Below are positions 22,561-30,832 of a stretch of 64,000 nucleotides of DNA, in pieces. Below the pieces are notes generated by a model that was not told where the DNA came from, ran no database searches, and was given only the letters and a program-made list of their open reading frames with translations. The stretch is from contig NZ_CP027116.1 of assembly GCF_003431975.1 (NCBI RefSeq), forward strand, positions 1,240,001 through 1,304,000. Reading direction: 5' to 3'. A program made the translations under genes and the position numbers. How positions within the stretch are numbered: position 1 is the first letter of the stretch; the number at the start of each line of letters is the position of its first letter. This DNA is from Bacillus pumilus. Lineage in GTDB: Bacteria > Bacillota > Bacilli > Bacillales > Bacillaceae.

Positions 22561-23109
22561 TTACGTATGATAAACGGCTTCTTTTTCTGCAACCCTCTCT
22601 GCTTTCATTAAATAAGCTGTAAACTCCTGTTGAAAGCGAATGCCGGCTTTTCGCTGTTCGAATAAGGCAAGCCGCTTTTCAGCAAAAGCCCAGGTGACGT
22701 GAAACGTTTGAGCAATATGCAAAATGGCTTGCTGCCGAAGGGATGGAAGCTTCATTTGCAGTAGCATAAAGGTTGGAACACAAAAGTGATACATGAATTG
22801 TTTTGCCTGAAATTCCTGCAGTTCGCGAAAAAGCTTGTGCATCTTGAAATGATTGCCCGTATGCTTTAGCACATGACAAAGCTCATGGGCAAAATCTTGC
22901 CATTGTTCTTCTGCTGATAGGGATCTGTTTAAGATAATGCTGTAAAGCCCTTGATGCTTGACCATCATACTGCGAGTCTCCTCATAATGGACCCACACAT
23001 GAAATTCAGAAGCGATCCGGCCCATCTCTCTGTAAGCAGGACCGTTTATTTGTAGTTGAGCATATAACCGCTTAATATCTTCTTCTAAATGGGTTAAAAA
23101 ACCAGTCAT
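22561..23109 (-). CDS. xkdA: ImmA/IrrE-type metallopeptidase, XkdA-like
   Basis: A 182-residue protein with the zinc motif HELCHVLKH (about residues 75-83) and a following Glu-containing helix (ELQEFQAKQFMYHF). ImmA-family proteases cleave phage or ICE repressors during DNA damage. XkdA is the PBSX member and in B. subtilis sits next to the xre repressor. Here the xre gene and phage body are absent; the next gene is xlyA, 310 bases away and divergent. GGAGG precedes ATG 23109. A LexA-like box lies just upstream. Confidence 0.85.
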   Translation of the reverse strand: MTGFLTHLEEDIKRLYAQLQINGPAYREMGRIASEFHVWVHYEETRSMMVKHQGLYSIILNRSLSAEEQWQDFAHELCHVLKHTGNHFKMHKLFRELQEFQAKQFMYHFCVPTFMLLQMKLPSLRQQAILHIAQTFHVTWAFAEKRLALFEQRKAGIRFQQEFTAYLMKAERVAEKEAVYHT

Positions 23110-23124
23110 TTAAAAACCTCCATA

Positions 23125-23138
23125 CAAACGTATGTTCT
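23125..23138 (-). promoter_or_regulatory. LexA (SOS) box candidate for xkdA
   Basis: AGAACATACGTTTG on the minus strand matches the Bacillus consensus CGAAC-N4-GTTCG at 8 of 10 conserved positions. It lies 16 bases upstream of the xkdA start, where a repressor would block transcription. Confidence 0.5.
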
Positions 23139-23419
23139 ATTTTTGGTGTAAAAGAAAAGTCCATATAGGACCAAATAGCTAATAAAGCTATTGCTTACTT
23201 TTTATATCGGCTTATTTTTAACAATTTTAACATAAAATCAAGGAAAAATGGAATTAATTCCTGTTTTTTTCTGTATTTTTGCATTCTTCACTACTAAAAA
23301 GAGTGGAATGAATTCAAATTTTACCATAGTCTTCTTTTGAAAACAAACAAAGTTTGTCTTACGGACGCCACCGATAGATGAGAAAGATCAATTCAATCTA
23401 GCAAAAGGGAGTGCAGTAC

Positions 23420-24319
23420 ATGGTACAAATTTATCAAGATTTTATTCCAGTTGGAAACGGAAACCGCCCAGGGTATGCGATGACGCCTGAGTATGTGACG
23501 GTTCATAACACAGCAAACACGTCAAAGGGAGCGGATGCGAAAAGTCATGCGGCCTATGTAAAACGTCCAACGACAGAGGTCAGCTGGCATTTTACAGTGG
23601 ATGATCATGAAATTTTTCAGCACCTGCCGTTAAATGAAAATGGCTGGCATGCTGGGGATGGACACGGGAGTGGTAATCGGAAGTCGATCGGAATTGAAAT
23701 TTGTGAAAATGAAGATGGGAATTTTCAGCAAGCGGTTAAACATGCACAATGGCTGATTCAAAAGCTATTAAAAGAACATCACATTCCACTAGCCAATGTG
23801 GTCACACATCAGCACTGGTCTGGAAAAGCATGTCCACGCCAGCTTCTTTCTACATGGGATGAATTTAAAAAAGGAATTGAAACGGCAGGAGATCCAGAGA
23901 CGGTTATCACGTATGTCGTCAAAAGCGGGGATACGTTAACGAGTATTGCCAAAGCTCACGGGGTGACAGTTCAAGATTTACAGAAATGGAATGATATTAG
24001 TGATCCGAATAAGATTCAAATTGGACAGGTTCTTAAAATTTATCGTAACGATGCAAAGAGCATGTATGAGCTGCCAGATGGGGTGTTAAAGGTGACGTCT
24101 CCACTGACAAAGGGAGAGCACGTACGCCTCGTCCAAAAAGCACTTGCTGCTGTTTATTTTTATCCTGATAAAGCAGCTGCAAATAAAGGGATCGACGGAG
24201 TTTACGGAAAAAAAACGGCGGATGCCGTAGCGCGTTTTCAGTTGATGAATGGTTTGACAAGTGATGGAGTATATGGCCCTAAAACGAAGGATAAGCTGCT
24301 GGAACTGTTAAATAAGTGA
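23420..24319 (+). CDS. xlyA: N-acetylmuramoyl-L-alanine amidase XlyA
   Basis: A 299-residue endolysin that cuts the amide bond between muramic acid and L-Ala. The N-terminal amidase_2 domain (residues 1 to about 155) shows zinc ligands in TVHNTAN, GWHAGDG and the CPR region; a LysM domain follows (TYVVKSGDTLTSIAKAHGV) and then a peptidoglycan-binding helix domain (GIDGVYGKKTADAVARFQ). The architecture matches PBSX XlyA. I chose ATG 23420, 8 bases after AAAAGGGAG, over the GTG at 23411. Holin genes xhlA and xhlB, which precede it in PBSX, are missing. Its 3' end overlaps the candidate spoIISC by 12 bases, tail to tail. Confidence 0.93.
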   Translation: MVQIYQDFIPVGNGNRPGYAMTPEYVTVHNTANTSKGADAKSHAAYVKRPTTEVSWHFTVDDHEIFQHLPLNENGWHAGDGHGSGNRKSIGIEICENEDGNFQQAVKHAQWLIQKLLKEHHIPLANVVTHQHWSGKACPRQLLSTWDEFKKGIETAGDPETVITYVVKSGDTLTSIAKAHGVTVQDLQKWNDISDPNKIQIGQVLKIYRNDAKSMYELPDGVLKVTSPLTKGEHVRLVQKALAAVYFYPDKAAANKGIDGVYGKKTADAVARFQLMNGLTSDGVYGPKTKDKLLELLNK

Positions 24320-24439
24320 GTGTTTTTGTTTGTATGATTGGATGACTGCTTCACTTTTTTCGTTTAATTGTCGGATATAAGGAGAAGGCTGAAATTCTGC
24401 AAACTGAATATATCTCAATTGTTTGATTTTCTTTTTCAT
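24308..24439 (-). CDS. spoIISC: candidate SpoIISC-type second antitoxin (43 residues)
   Basis: The minus strand from ATG 24439, after GAGGTG, encodes a basic 43-residue peptide starting MKKKIKQLRY. Its second half (PSPYIRQLNEKSEAVIQSYK) resembles the C-terminal half of SpoIISB (VSPHTERIFKKNEQLLDEYK) in its SP pair, basic residue, NE and terminal Y-K. In B. subtilis spoIISC lies downstream of spoIISAB and encodes a 45-residue antitoxin; position, strand and size agree. It would bind and neutralise the SpoIISA cytosolic domain. I am confident it is a gene, less so of the name. Confidence 0.65.
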   Translation of the reverse strand: MKKKIKQLRYIQFAEFQPSPYIRQLNEKSEAVIQSYKQKHSLI

Positions 24440-24503
24440 TTTTGGCACCTCAATCGTTGCTGCGTATAGATTATTGTATGCAAGTCTATGTGAAAATGGA
24501 AGC

Positions 24504-24531
24504 AGGACGCGGATTTTGTTCCGCGTCCTTT
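24504..24531. terminator. hairpin after spoIISAB
   Basis: AGGACGCGG (24504-24512) pairs perfectly with CCGCGTCCT (24521-24529). The minus-strand side lacks a good T run, so it may attenuate rather than end transcription into spoIISC. Confidence 0.5.
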
Positions 24532-24538
24532 AGTGTAA

Positions 24539-24709
24539 TCAAGCCTTTTTATTTTTATACTCATCCAAGAGCTGTTCATTCTTTTTAAAAATACGTTCTG
24601 TATGTGGGCTTACCTTGTAATCGGCCATACTGATATGACGCTTTTTCTTTAAAATTTTAAAAGGGTTTTTCTTACGATTGTTGTTATCCCCTTGAAGTGC
24701 GTGGTCCAT
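24539..24709 (-). CDS. spoIISB: antitoxin SpoIISB
   Basis: A 56-residue basic antitoxin that binds the cytosolic domain of SpoIISA. The conserved core PFKILKKKRHIS and the C-terminal VSPHTERIFKKNEQLLDEYK with KNKKA match B. subtilis SpoIISB (also 56 residues). I chose ATG 24709, which AAGG precedes by about 8 bases, rather than ATG 24715. It overlaps the end of spoIISA by 26 bases, so the two are translationally coupled. Confidence 0.92.
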   Translation of the reverse strand: MDHALQGDNNNRKKNPFKILKKKRHISMADYKVSPHTERIFKKNEQLLDEYKNKKA

Positions 24710-25454
24710 CTTCATCACCTTCCTCTTCGTCAGGCAAGATTAGATCATAAATGGTTGTAAGTGACGTCATTAACAAATAGTCGAACTCAGTGACAATCTC
24801 ATCAGAGGTGAGCTTAATGACGAAGTGATCATCTGCTACAGAAAACGGGATGAGCACCAATTTACCGTAATCATCGTAATATACTTCCTGCCTGTCAAGC
24901 TTTGCCTGAATGAGTGCTCGCTGGTCAAGTGTCCGCAGTAGGTCATCTTTTTGTTCCTGCGTATCGTATGGACAAAGCACCGCTTGAATATTCATTTTGT
25001 CGGCAAAAGAATAAATGAGCCGCTCAATCCCCTCGATATATGCCTCTACACTTCCATAATATACATGGATCGGTTCGTTTTTCAATAGGTATTGGTACGT
25101 TTTTAGTTTATTGAGGTAAGAATGAAGTAGATCGTTATTTTGTTCAAGGAGTTGATGGGTATCGGTTTCCAGTTCGTGATTTCCGAGTTTTTTAATATAG
25201 GAGCTGAGAAAGATGAATGCATCGGTTAATGCGAAAAATACAGCAATAATCAAGTAATGCATCCAATCGGTGAAGATCGAAGAAGGGTCATTTGTCCAGT
25301 ACACAACAGCACCAGCTACATAAATCCAATACCACGTTTTACGAATGGCAAACATCTTTTCTTTTACTTTTTGTTCAAAGCGCCACACGGCAAATACATA
25401 TACAGCAAGAGCACCGAGCAATAACCATACGGTCAATTGAAAAAATAATAGCAT
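24684..25454 (-). CDS. spoIISA: toxin SpoIISA
   Basis: A 256-residue membrane toxin that damages the cytoplasmic membrane when unchecked by SpoIISB. Three N-terminal membrane spans (LLFFQLTVWLLLGALAVYVF; WYWIYVAGAVVYW; YLIIAVFFALTDAFIFLSSY) are followed by a GAF-like cytosolic domain (from about residue 95, with NEPIHVYYGSVEAYIEGIER). ATG 25454 follows GGGAGAG; ATG 25469 would add 5 residues but has no ribosome-binding site. The C-terminal tail (EEEGDEDGPRTSRG) is longer than in B. subtilis (248 residues), because it reads into the spoIISB start region. Confidence 0.94.
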   Translation of the reverse strand: MLLFFQLTVWLLLGALAVYVFAVWRFEQKVKEKMFAIRKTWYWIYVAGAVVYWTNDPSSIFTDWMHYLIIAVFFALTDAFIFLSSYIKKLGNHELETDTHQLLEQNNDLLHSYLNKLKTYQYLLKNEPIHVYYGSVEAYIEGIERLIYSFADKMNIQAVLCPYDTQEQKDDLLRTLDQRALIQAKLDRQEVYYDDYGKLVLIPFSVADDHFVIKLTSDEIVTEFDYLLMTSLTTIYDLILPDEEEGDEDGPRTSRG

Positions 25455-25565
25455 GTTCTTCTCTCCCATAGACAGATGGATACTTAGTTATTTCTATGGA
25501 TATGAATGGAAACCCTGCTTCATGAAAAAATGGCTTGAACAAAAGGGGATGTGAGTGTGCAGAAA

Positions 25566-25597
25566 AATAAAAAAAGACCTGTCTGACAGGTCTTTCA
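25566..25597 (-). terminator. terminator of ykaA-pit
   Basis: AAAGACCTG pairs with CAGGTCTTT; a long T run follows on the minus strand. Confidence 0.85.
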
Positions 25598-25599
25598 GA

Positions 25600-26598
25600 T
25601 TAGAGAATCGCGTTTAACACAAAGTATATAAGCGCTCCTAGTGTTCCTGATATCGGTAAAGTGATCACCCAAGTGACAAGCATACGTTTTGCCGTACCCC
25701 AGTTTACCCCTTTTACTCTGTGTGCAGAACCTACACCTAGAATAGAAGAAGAGATCACGTGAGTCGTACTAACAGGTAAGTGAATAAATGTCGCACCGAA
25801 GATGATAGCTGCACCCGTTAAGTCGGCAGATACTCCGTTTACTGGACGAATTTTCATAATTTTACCGCCGACTGTCTTAATGATCTTCCAGCCGCCAATA
25901 GACGTACCTAGTCCCATTGCAAGTGCACAAGAGAATTGTACCCAGAAAGGAATGTCGTCTGTTGTATGCAAATTACCTGCAATTAAAGCCATCGTAATAA
26001 TTCCCATCGCTTTTTGCGCATCGTTTGTTCCGTGGGTATACGATTGCAGTGCAGCCGTTAAAATTTGAACACGTCGGAATTGTTTATTTGTTTTTGCGAG
26101 ATTGTTGTTTCGGAATATAATTTTGATAATGGTATACACGATATATCCTAATACGAAAGCTAGGATAGGTGAAAGCAATAGTGCTTGAATGATTTTAATG
26201 AATCCCGAATAGTTTAAAGCGCCAAAACCAGCAGAGGCAATGACAGCTCCTGCAATTGACCCGATCAGTGCATGTGAAGAACTACTCGGAATCCCGTAAT
26301 ACCAAGTAAGCAAGTTCCAAGTAATAGCTGCAATTAAAGCAGCCAAAATGACGACAGATCCGTTTTGAAGTGTAAAAGGATCTGCGATGTCTTTTGTAAT
26401 GGATTTTGCCACACCTGTAAATGTCATTGCTCCTAAGAAGTTCATGAACGCAGCCATAATAATAGCATGTCTAGGCTTTAACGCCTTTGTTGAAACTGAA
26501 GTGGCAATGGCATTTGCTGTATCGTGGAATCCGTTAATGAAATCAAAAGCAAGTGCACAAATGACAATAAGTATGGTAAGGATGAGTAAAGTGTCCAT
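25600..26598 (-). CDS. pit: low-affinity inorganic phosphate transporter Pit
   Basis: A 332-residue PiT-family symporter in the inner membrane, taking up phosphate or metal-phosphate with protons. The two family signatures are present: GFHDTANAIATSVSTKAL near residue 25 and, in the second half, FGATFIHLPVSTTHVISSS. About ten membrane spans. It lies 15 bases downstream of ykaA, as in B. subtilis, and the pair forms an operon with a terminator after pit. Confidence 0.95.
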   Translation of the reverse strand: MDTLLILTILIVICALAFDFINGFHDTANAIATSVSTKALKPRHAIIMAAFMNFLGAMTFTGVAKSITKDIADPFTLQNGSVVILAALIAAITWNLLTWYYGIPSSSSHALIGSIAGAVIASAGFGALNYSGFIKIIQALLLSPILAFVLGYIVYTIIKIIFRNNNLAKTNKQFRRVQILTAALQSYTHGTNDAQKAMGIITMALIAGNLHTTDDIPFWVQFSCALAMGLGTSIGGWKIIKTVGGKIMKIRPVNGVSADLTGAAIIFGATFIHLPVSTTHVISSSILGVGSAHRVKGVNWGTAKRMLVTWVITLPISGTLGALIYFVLNAIL

Positions 26599-26613
26599 GT
26601 TTAACTAACCCCG

Positions 26614-27231
26614 TTACGCATTCTTCATAATGATTGTTTCTAGATTGTTGGCAACACTTTGACAGGAATCAGCGATTTCTTCAAGTGTTTCGTAAATTTC
26701 TTTGTATTGAATCACTTTTATAGGATCTGTTTCTTTTCCAAACAAGTTCTTTAGTGATTTACGGTGAAGATTGTCACAATTATGCTCAATCTCTTTAATC
26801 TTGATTGCGTGCGGATGAATATCTTTCAAGCGATTATCAGCCAGTAATTCTATGGTGATTAAAATTTCTTTCGCACATTCTCTGATGTAGTGGCTGAATT
26901 TGTCGATATGTTCGTCAGAGCTTGTAATTGAATAAATTTCCAGTGTTGCTGAAAAATGCTCAATGCCGTCTAAAACATCATCGAGACTATTCGTCAATTG
27001 AAGAATGTCTTCACGTTCAATCGGTGTAATAAAGGCTTTGTTCAGCTCTTTAATCATGGTATGAACATGATTATCACCTTTTGTCTCATATTCCTTCAAT
27101 GTGTCAGAAAATTCTTTCAGAGTGGTTTGATTTGTTACTTTATAGCTAACAAAATACTCAGCAGTTTCATCTAAATTTTTAGCAATTTCCGTTAACAAGA
27201 CGGAAAACTTGTCTTTTTTCCTTTTTAACAT
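26614..27231 (-). CDS. ykaA: Pit accessory protein YkaA (DUF47/PhoU-like)
   Basis: A 205-residue all-helical PhoU-like DUF47 protein with conserved EY(E)xKGD (EYETKGDNHVH) and EHNCDNLHRKSL metal-binding helices. DUF47 proteins are encoded with PiT transporters and regulate or assist them. The frame is open to 27267, but ATG 27231 has GGAGGG 8 bases upstream and gives the length of B. subtilis YkaA. Confidence 0.93.
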   Translation of the reverse strand: MLKRKKDKFSVLLTEIAKNLDETAEYFVSYKVTNQTTLKEFSDTLKEYETKGDNHVHTMIKELNKAFITPIEREDILQLTNSLDDVLDGIEHFSATLEIYSITSSDEHIDKFSHYIRECAKEILITIELLADNRLKDIHPHAIKIKEIEHNCDNLHRKSLKNLFGKETDPIKVIQYKEIYETLEEIADSCQSVANNLETIIMKNA

Positions 27232-27402
27232 GTAAAAACCCTCCATTGTATAAATGAGACAATGCACACATCAAATAATTATATATTCTTTTGTCGAAAA
27301 AAAACAGGTGTAGTCGAAAATTTCTTCACTTTTTCTATTTGATCTTATTCTGACCTAAAGATGTGATCTCAACTCACCTTTTTCAGAAAGGAGAAAAGAA
27401 AG

Positions 27403-27432
27403 CAAAAAAGCGGGCCATTTTCGGCACCGCTT
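27403..27432 (-). terminator. terminator of the ASCH gene
   Basis: AAGCGG-GCC pairs with GGC-CGCTT on the minus strand, followed by TTTTTT. Confidence 0.7.
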
Positions 27433-27437
27433 AAAGG

Positions 27438-27899
27438 TTAAGAAGCTGAATAAACAAGCTTAAATCGCTCACAAACAAGAAGCATGTCCTCTTTAAATTC
27501 TAATCCGTACGGTTTTAATTCTGCTGTGAAAAATTCTTGATGTGATTTGTACCAATAGTCATATGAAAGATCGCCTTCACCTTCTGCTTTTGCAAATGCT
27601 TCAGGAACCTCATTCATGGGCATGACATCTACATGCGTTATCTCTATGATGGCTTTTGGTTCCTCATCGCTGTTCAAAATGACCGCATATTGACCGGTTC
27701 TTGGAAGCGGCTCCTGTTCTTTTTCGTAAAAAAGGTGTCCAGAACAAGTGGCTGTTTTTTTCCCTTGCAAAACAAGGTCAAGCAAATGATCTGAATCTGC
27801 TCCAAAAGCCCAATCGGAAACAGAGGCGTCAGCTGGAGCACTTTCTGATTTTTCTTTCCAATAGGTTTCCCAAAATATTGTGCTTTTCTGATTCATCAT
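27438..27899 (-). CDS. ASCH domain protein
   Basis: A 153-residue protein with an ASCH fold: ADSDHLLDLVLQGKKTATCS (the K-K-T-A motif that begins the RNA-binding-like barrel), YAVILNSDEEPKAIIEIT, and a Trp-Tyr-rich helix DYWYKSHQEFF. ASCH proteins are thought to bind RNA or modified nucleosides; some cleave N4-acetylcytidine. GGGGG precedes ATG 27899; ATG 27896 is equally plausible. Single gene. The function in Bacillus is not established. Confidence 0.8.
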   Translation of the reverse strand: MMNQKSTIFWETYWKEKSESAPADASVSDWAFGADSDHLLDLVLQGKKTATCSGHLFYEKEQEPLPRTGQYAVILNSDEEPKAIIEITHVDVMPMNEVPEAFAKAEGEGDLSYDYWYKSHQEFFTAELKPYGLEFKEDMLLVCERFKLVYSAS

Positions 27900-28123
27900 T
27901 CTTCCCCCTTTGTGATGTGTTTAGTATAGCGTGAAGCGAATGACATGGAAAGATTACGCCTTTATACCTACTTGTCAAGTGTGTCATATGTTTTGAAAAT
28001 CTTCTTTGTATTTGGCGAGAGTAGGATGATAGGATGAAAAATTTAGAAATTTTAGAATAATCTATTGTATTCTGGTCAAGAAGTCGGTAAGGTCAAAGTA
28101 AGAATATGGAAGGGGTGTTGTTT

Positions 28124-29875
28124 ATGAAACGCATATCTCTAACTGTTTTGTCCATATGTCTGTTTGTTTTCTCGTTTTTTCTGCCTGTCAGCCAAGTGAC
28201 GGCAAACGAAACTCATGGGAACAAAGTAGCTGTTGGGAAAGATGGCATGGTGGCTACTGCCCATCCGCTTGCATCAGAAGTGGGTGCTGATGTATTAAAG
28301 AAAGGTGGAAACGCAGTTGATGCTGCTGTAGCCATCCAGTACGCACTGAATGTGACTGAGCCAATGATGTCAGGAATTGGCGGCGGAGGATTTATGATGG
28401 TTTATGATGGGAAGACAAAAGAAACATCCATCATCAATAGTCGAGAACGAGCACCACAGGGCGCAACACCTGACATGTTTTTAACAGATGAGGGGAAAGT
28501 TATCCCGTTCGCTGAGCGGTCTACACACGGTAATGCTGTTGGTGTTCCAGGGACAGTAAAGGGTCTTGAGGCAGCATTAGATAAGTGGGGAACCCGTTCG
28601 ATGAAGGAATTGATTGAGCCTTCCATTCAGCTTGCGGAGGATGGATTTGAAATCGATTCTGTCCTGGCAAAAGCCATTGATGATCATCAAGAAAAATTGA
28701 AAAAAACGGCCGCAGCACCAATCTTTCTTCCAAATGATCAGCCGCTCAAAGAGGGAGACCTTCTTGTACAGCCAGGTCTTGCAAAAACATTTAAACTCAT
28801 TGCGAAAAAAGGAAGTAAAGCATTTTATGAAGGAAAAGTAGCAAAGGCACTTGCAAATACAGTCCAAGATTTTGGCGGGACGATGACAACAGATGACATT
28901 GATCGTTATGAGGTCAAGACTGACAAGCCTATCTGGGGGGACTATAAAGGATACCAGCTTGCTAGTATGCCTCCACCAAGCTCGGGCGGAGTGTTTATGC
29001 TCCAAATGCTCAAAATACTTGATCACTTTAACCTATCTCAATATGACCCCAAATCATTCGAAAAATATCAACTGCTTGCTGAAACAATGCATCTCTCCTA
29101 TGCTGACCGTGCTGCATATGCCGGTGACCCCGAATTCGTAGATGTTCCACTACAAGGACTACTAGACGATGATTACATTTCAGAAAGAGCCTCTCTTATT
29201 GAATTAGATCAAATGAATCGAAACCCGAAAGAAGGAGATCCGTGGGCGTATGAGGATGAAAAAAACCCATCCCCAATTGTCCCACAGCCAGAAGATAAAA
29301 CCATTGGAGAAACCACCCATTTAACTGTAGCCGATCAGTGGGGAAATGTTGTGTCCTTCACAACAACCATTGAACAGTTATTTGGTACAGGAATTCTCGT
29401 CCCGGAATATGGCTTCTTCTTAAATAATGAACTAACAGATTTTGATGCAAGACCAGGCGGAGCAAATGAAGTTCAGCCGAATAAACGTCCATTATCGAGT
29501 ATGACACCGACGATCATTTTTAAAGATAATGAGCCTGTCATGACAGTAGGTTCACCGGGAGGAACGACCATCATCGCTTCTGTTTCACAAACCATTTTGA
29601 ATTTGCTTGAATATGACATGGAGCTTCAGGATGCGGTTGAAGAACCAAGAATTTATACCAATAGCCCAACTTCTTATCGTTATGAAGTAGGTGTCCCTCT
29701 AGATGTGAGAACAAAGCTTAATGATATGGGGCATCGCTTTGGCAGCTCACCTATTGATATAGGAAACGTGCAAGCTTTACTCATTGATCGAAAAGCAGGA
29801 ACCTTTACTGGGGTAGCTGACTCCTCGAGAAACGGAACCGCCGTTGGCGTAAATTTAAAGCTATCAGCAGATTAA
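28124..29875 (+). CDS. ggt: gamma-glutamyltransferase
   Basis: A 583-residue secreted N-terminal nucleophile hydrolase that transfers or hydrolyses gamma-glutamyl groups from glutathione, glutamine or poly-gamma-glutamate. It has a signal peptide (KRISLTVLSICLFVFSFFLP, cut near VTANE). Autocleavage is expected before Thr397 in GETTHLTVADQWGNVVS, giving large and small subunits; the substrate loop SSMTPTI and PGGTTI glycine loop are present. I chose ATG 28124, 8 bases after GGAAGGGG, over ATG 28106. It is a single gene with a terminator. With YjqB nearby it could act on capsule polyglutamate, which is inference. Confidence 0.96.
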   Translation: MKRISLTVLSICLFVFSFFLPVSQVTANETHGNKVAVGKDGMVATAHPLASEVGADVLKKGGNAVDAAVAIQYALNVTEPMMSGIGGGGFMMVYDGKTKETSIINSRERAPQGATPDMFLTDEGKVIPFAERSTHGNAVGVPGTVKGLEAALDKWGTRSMKELIEPSIQLAEDGFEIDSVLAKAIDDHQEKLKKTAAAPIFLPNDQPLKEGDLLVQPGLAKTFKLIAKKGSKAFYEGKVAKALANTVQDFGGTMTTDDIDRYEVKTDKPIWGDYKGYQLASMPPPSSGGVFMLQMLKILDHFNLSQYDPKSFEKYQLLAETMHLSYADRAAYAGDPEFVDVPLQGLLDDDYISERASLIELDQMNRNPKEGDPWAYEDEKNPSPIVPQPEDKTIGETTHLTVADQWGNVVSFTTTIEQLFGTGILVPEYGFFLNNELTDFDARPGGANEVQPNKRPLSSMTPTIIFKDNEPVMTVGSPGGTTIIASVSQTILNLLEYDMELQDAVEEPRIYTNSPTSYRYEVGVPLDVRTKLNDMGHRFGSSPIDIGNVQALLIDRKAGTFTGVADSSRNGTAVGVNLKLSAD

Positions 29876-29889
29876 GAACATTTCCCGGG

Positions 29890-29926
29890 AAAAGAAGCGC
29901 CTCTTGAGGATGGCGTTTCTTTTTTG
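29890..29926 (+). terminator. terminator of ggt
   Basis: AAAAGAAGCGCC pairs with GGCGTTTCTTTT, then T's. Confidence 0.85.
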
Positions 29927-29929
29927 TCT

Positions 29930-30147
29930 AAAAAACAGCTAAACTCAGAGAATCGTTCGAATAATAAGTAGACGATGAACATCAATCACACAAAGCCGAT
30001 CGGGCAACGAAGGCTCTTGGCAATTTGAAATACAAGACTGTGATGTATTTCGATGGCTAAGGGTTTTTTGCGTATGAATGATAAGGTTTTGACCATCTGA
30101 GATGCCGCAAAGACTGCATCTTTTTTTATAAAAATTTCCTAGGAACA
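29930..30147. other. intergenic region without a supported gene
   Basis: A minus-strand frame crosses it but has no ribosome-binding site and no recognisable features. The region upstream of the PTS operon begins to look like a promoter only from 30148. Confidence 0.3.
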
Positions 30148-30174
30148 TTGACTTATAATTTAGAATATTATAAT
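30148..30174 (+). promoter_or_regulatory. possible SigA promoter of the PTS operon
   Basis: TTGACT (30148-30153) and TATAAT (30169-30174) are good hexamers but 15 bases apart, shorter than optimal, which suggests dependence on an activator. Confidence 0.4.
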
Positions 30175-30220
30175 ATCTTAACAAAGGTAACGTCATTGAA
30201 CATTTTTAATTACGTATTAT

Positions 30221-30234
30221 TGTAAGCGCTTTAT
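30221..30234 (+). promoter_or_regulatory. cre site upstream of the PTS operon
   Basis: TGTAAGCGCTTTAT fits the CcpA site TGWAANCGNTNWCA except near the last bases. It lies downstream of the possible promoter, a road-block position for glucose repression. Confidence 0.65.
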
Positions 30235-30310
30235 AAAAGGTTCTATTCTAAAATGTTCTTTCTTTTCGTTACATGTGTTCATATTTATACCAAATGAAAG
30301 AGGTGGTTGT

Positions 30311-30778
30311 TTGAACAACTTGTTTGAGCTAGATGAACAGCTGATCAAGCTGCAGTACGATGCATCTTCGAGAGAGGAGGTGACCACATATTTAGCAGAA
30401 CGATTGGAAGCTGGGGGATACATTAAGTCGAGTTTTTTACCAGCGGTGCTTGAAAGAGAAAAAACATATCCAACAGGCCTTCCACTTGCGACCTTTGGTG
30501 TAGCGATTCCACATACAGACCCTGAACATGTGAACAAACCGGCAATTAGTGTAGCCACTTTAAAAGAACCTGTTATGTTTCACAAGATGGGAAGCCCTGA
30601 TGAAACAGTGCAAGCCCAAATTGTGTTCGTCCTAGCAATCTCTGAACCTAGTAAGCAGCTTGTGATGTTAGAAAAGCTTATGACCCTTTTTAGAAAAGAA
30701 GAGATGATGACGAGGCTGTCTCACATGACATCCTATGAAGAAGCGGTTGACTTGCTTCAAAAAGAATTAAATCAATAG
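30311..30778 (+). CDS. PTS galactitol-family EIIA component
   Basis: A 155-residue PTS EIIA of the fructose/mannitol fold. The phosphorylated histidine lies in FGVAIPHTDPEHV (about residue 69). It accepts phosphate from HPr and passes it to the EIIB encoded two genes on. TTG 30311 is chosen because AGAGGTGG (30299-30306) lies just upstream; the frame is open from 30275 with no site. It is first in an operon IIA-IIC-IIB-membrane protein-dehydrogenase. The substrate is a polyol by family, but which one cannot be read. Confidence 0.85.
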   Translation: MNNLFELDEQLIKLQYDASSREEVTTYLAERLEAGGYIKSSFLPAVLEREKTYPTGLPLATFGVAIPHTDPEHVNKPAISVATLKEPVMFHKMGSPDETVQAQIVFVLAISEPSKQLVMLEKLMTLFRKEEMMTRLSHMTSYEEAVDLLQKELNQ

Positions 30779-30793
30779 CCTTTCAAGAAATAA

Positions 30794-30807
30794 TGTAAGC
30801 GCTTCAT
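30794..30807 (+). promoter_or_regulatory. second cre site
   Basis: TGTAAGCGCTTCAT lies between the EIIA and EIIC genes, and shares ten bases with the first cre. Confidence 0.6.
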
Positions 30808-30832
30808 CTTAAAAAATCCAGGAGGTGGATGT

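Noticed and set aside
28577..29026. 149-codon minus-strand frame inside ggt
   Set aside because: Antisense to an intact, conserved gene.
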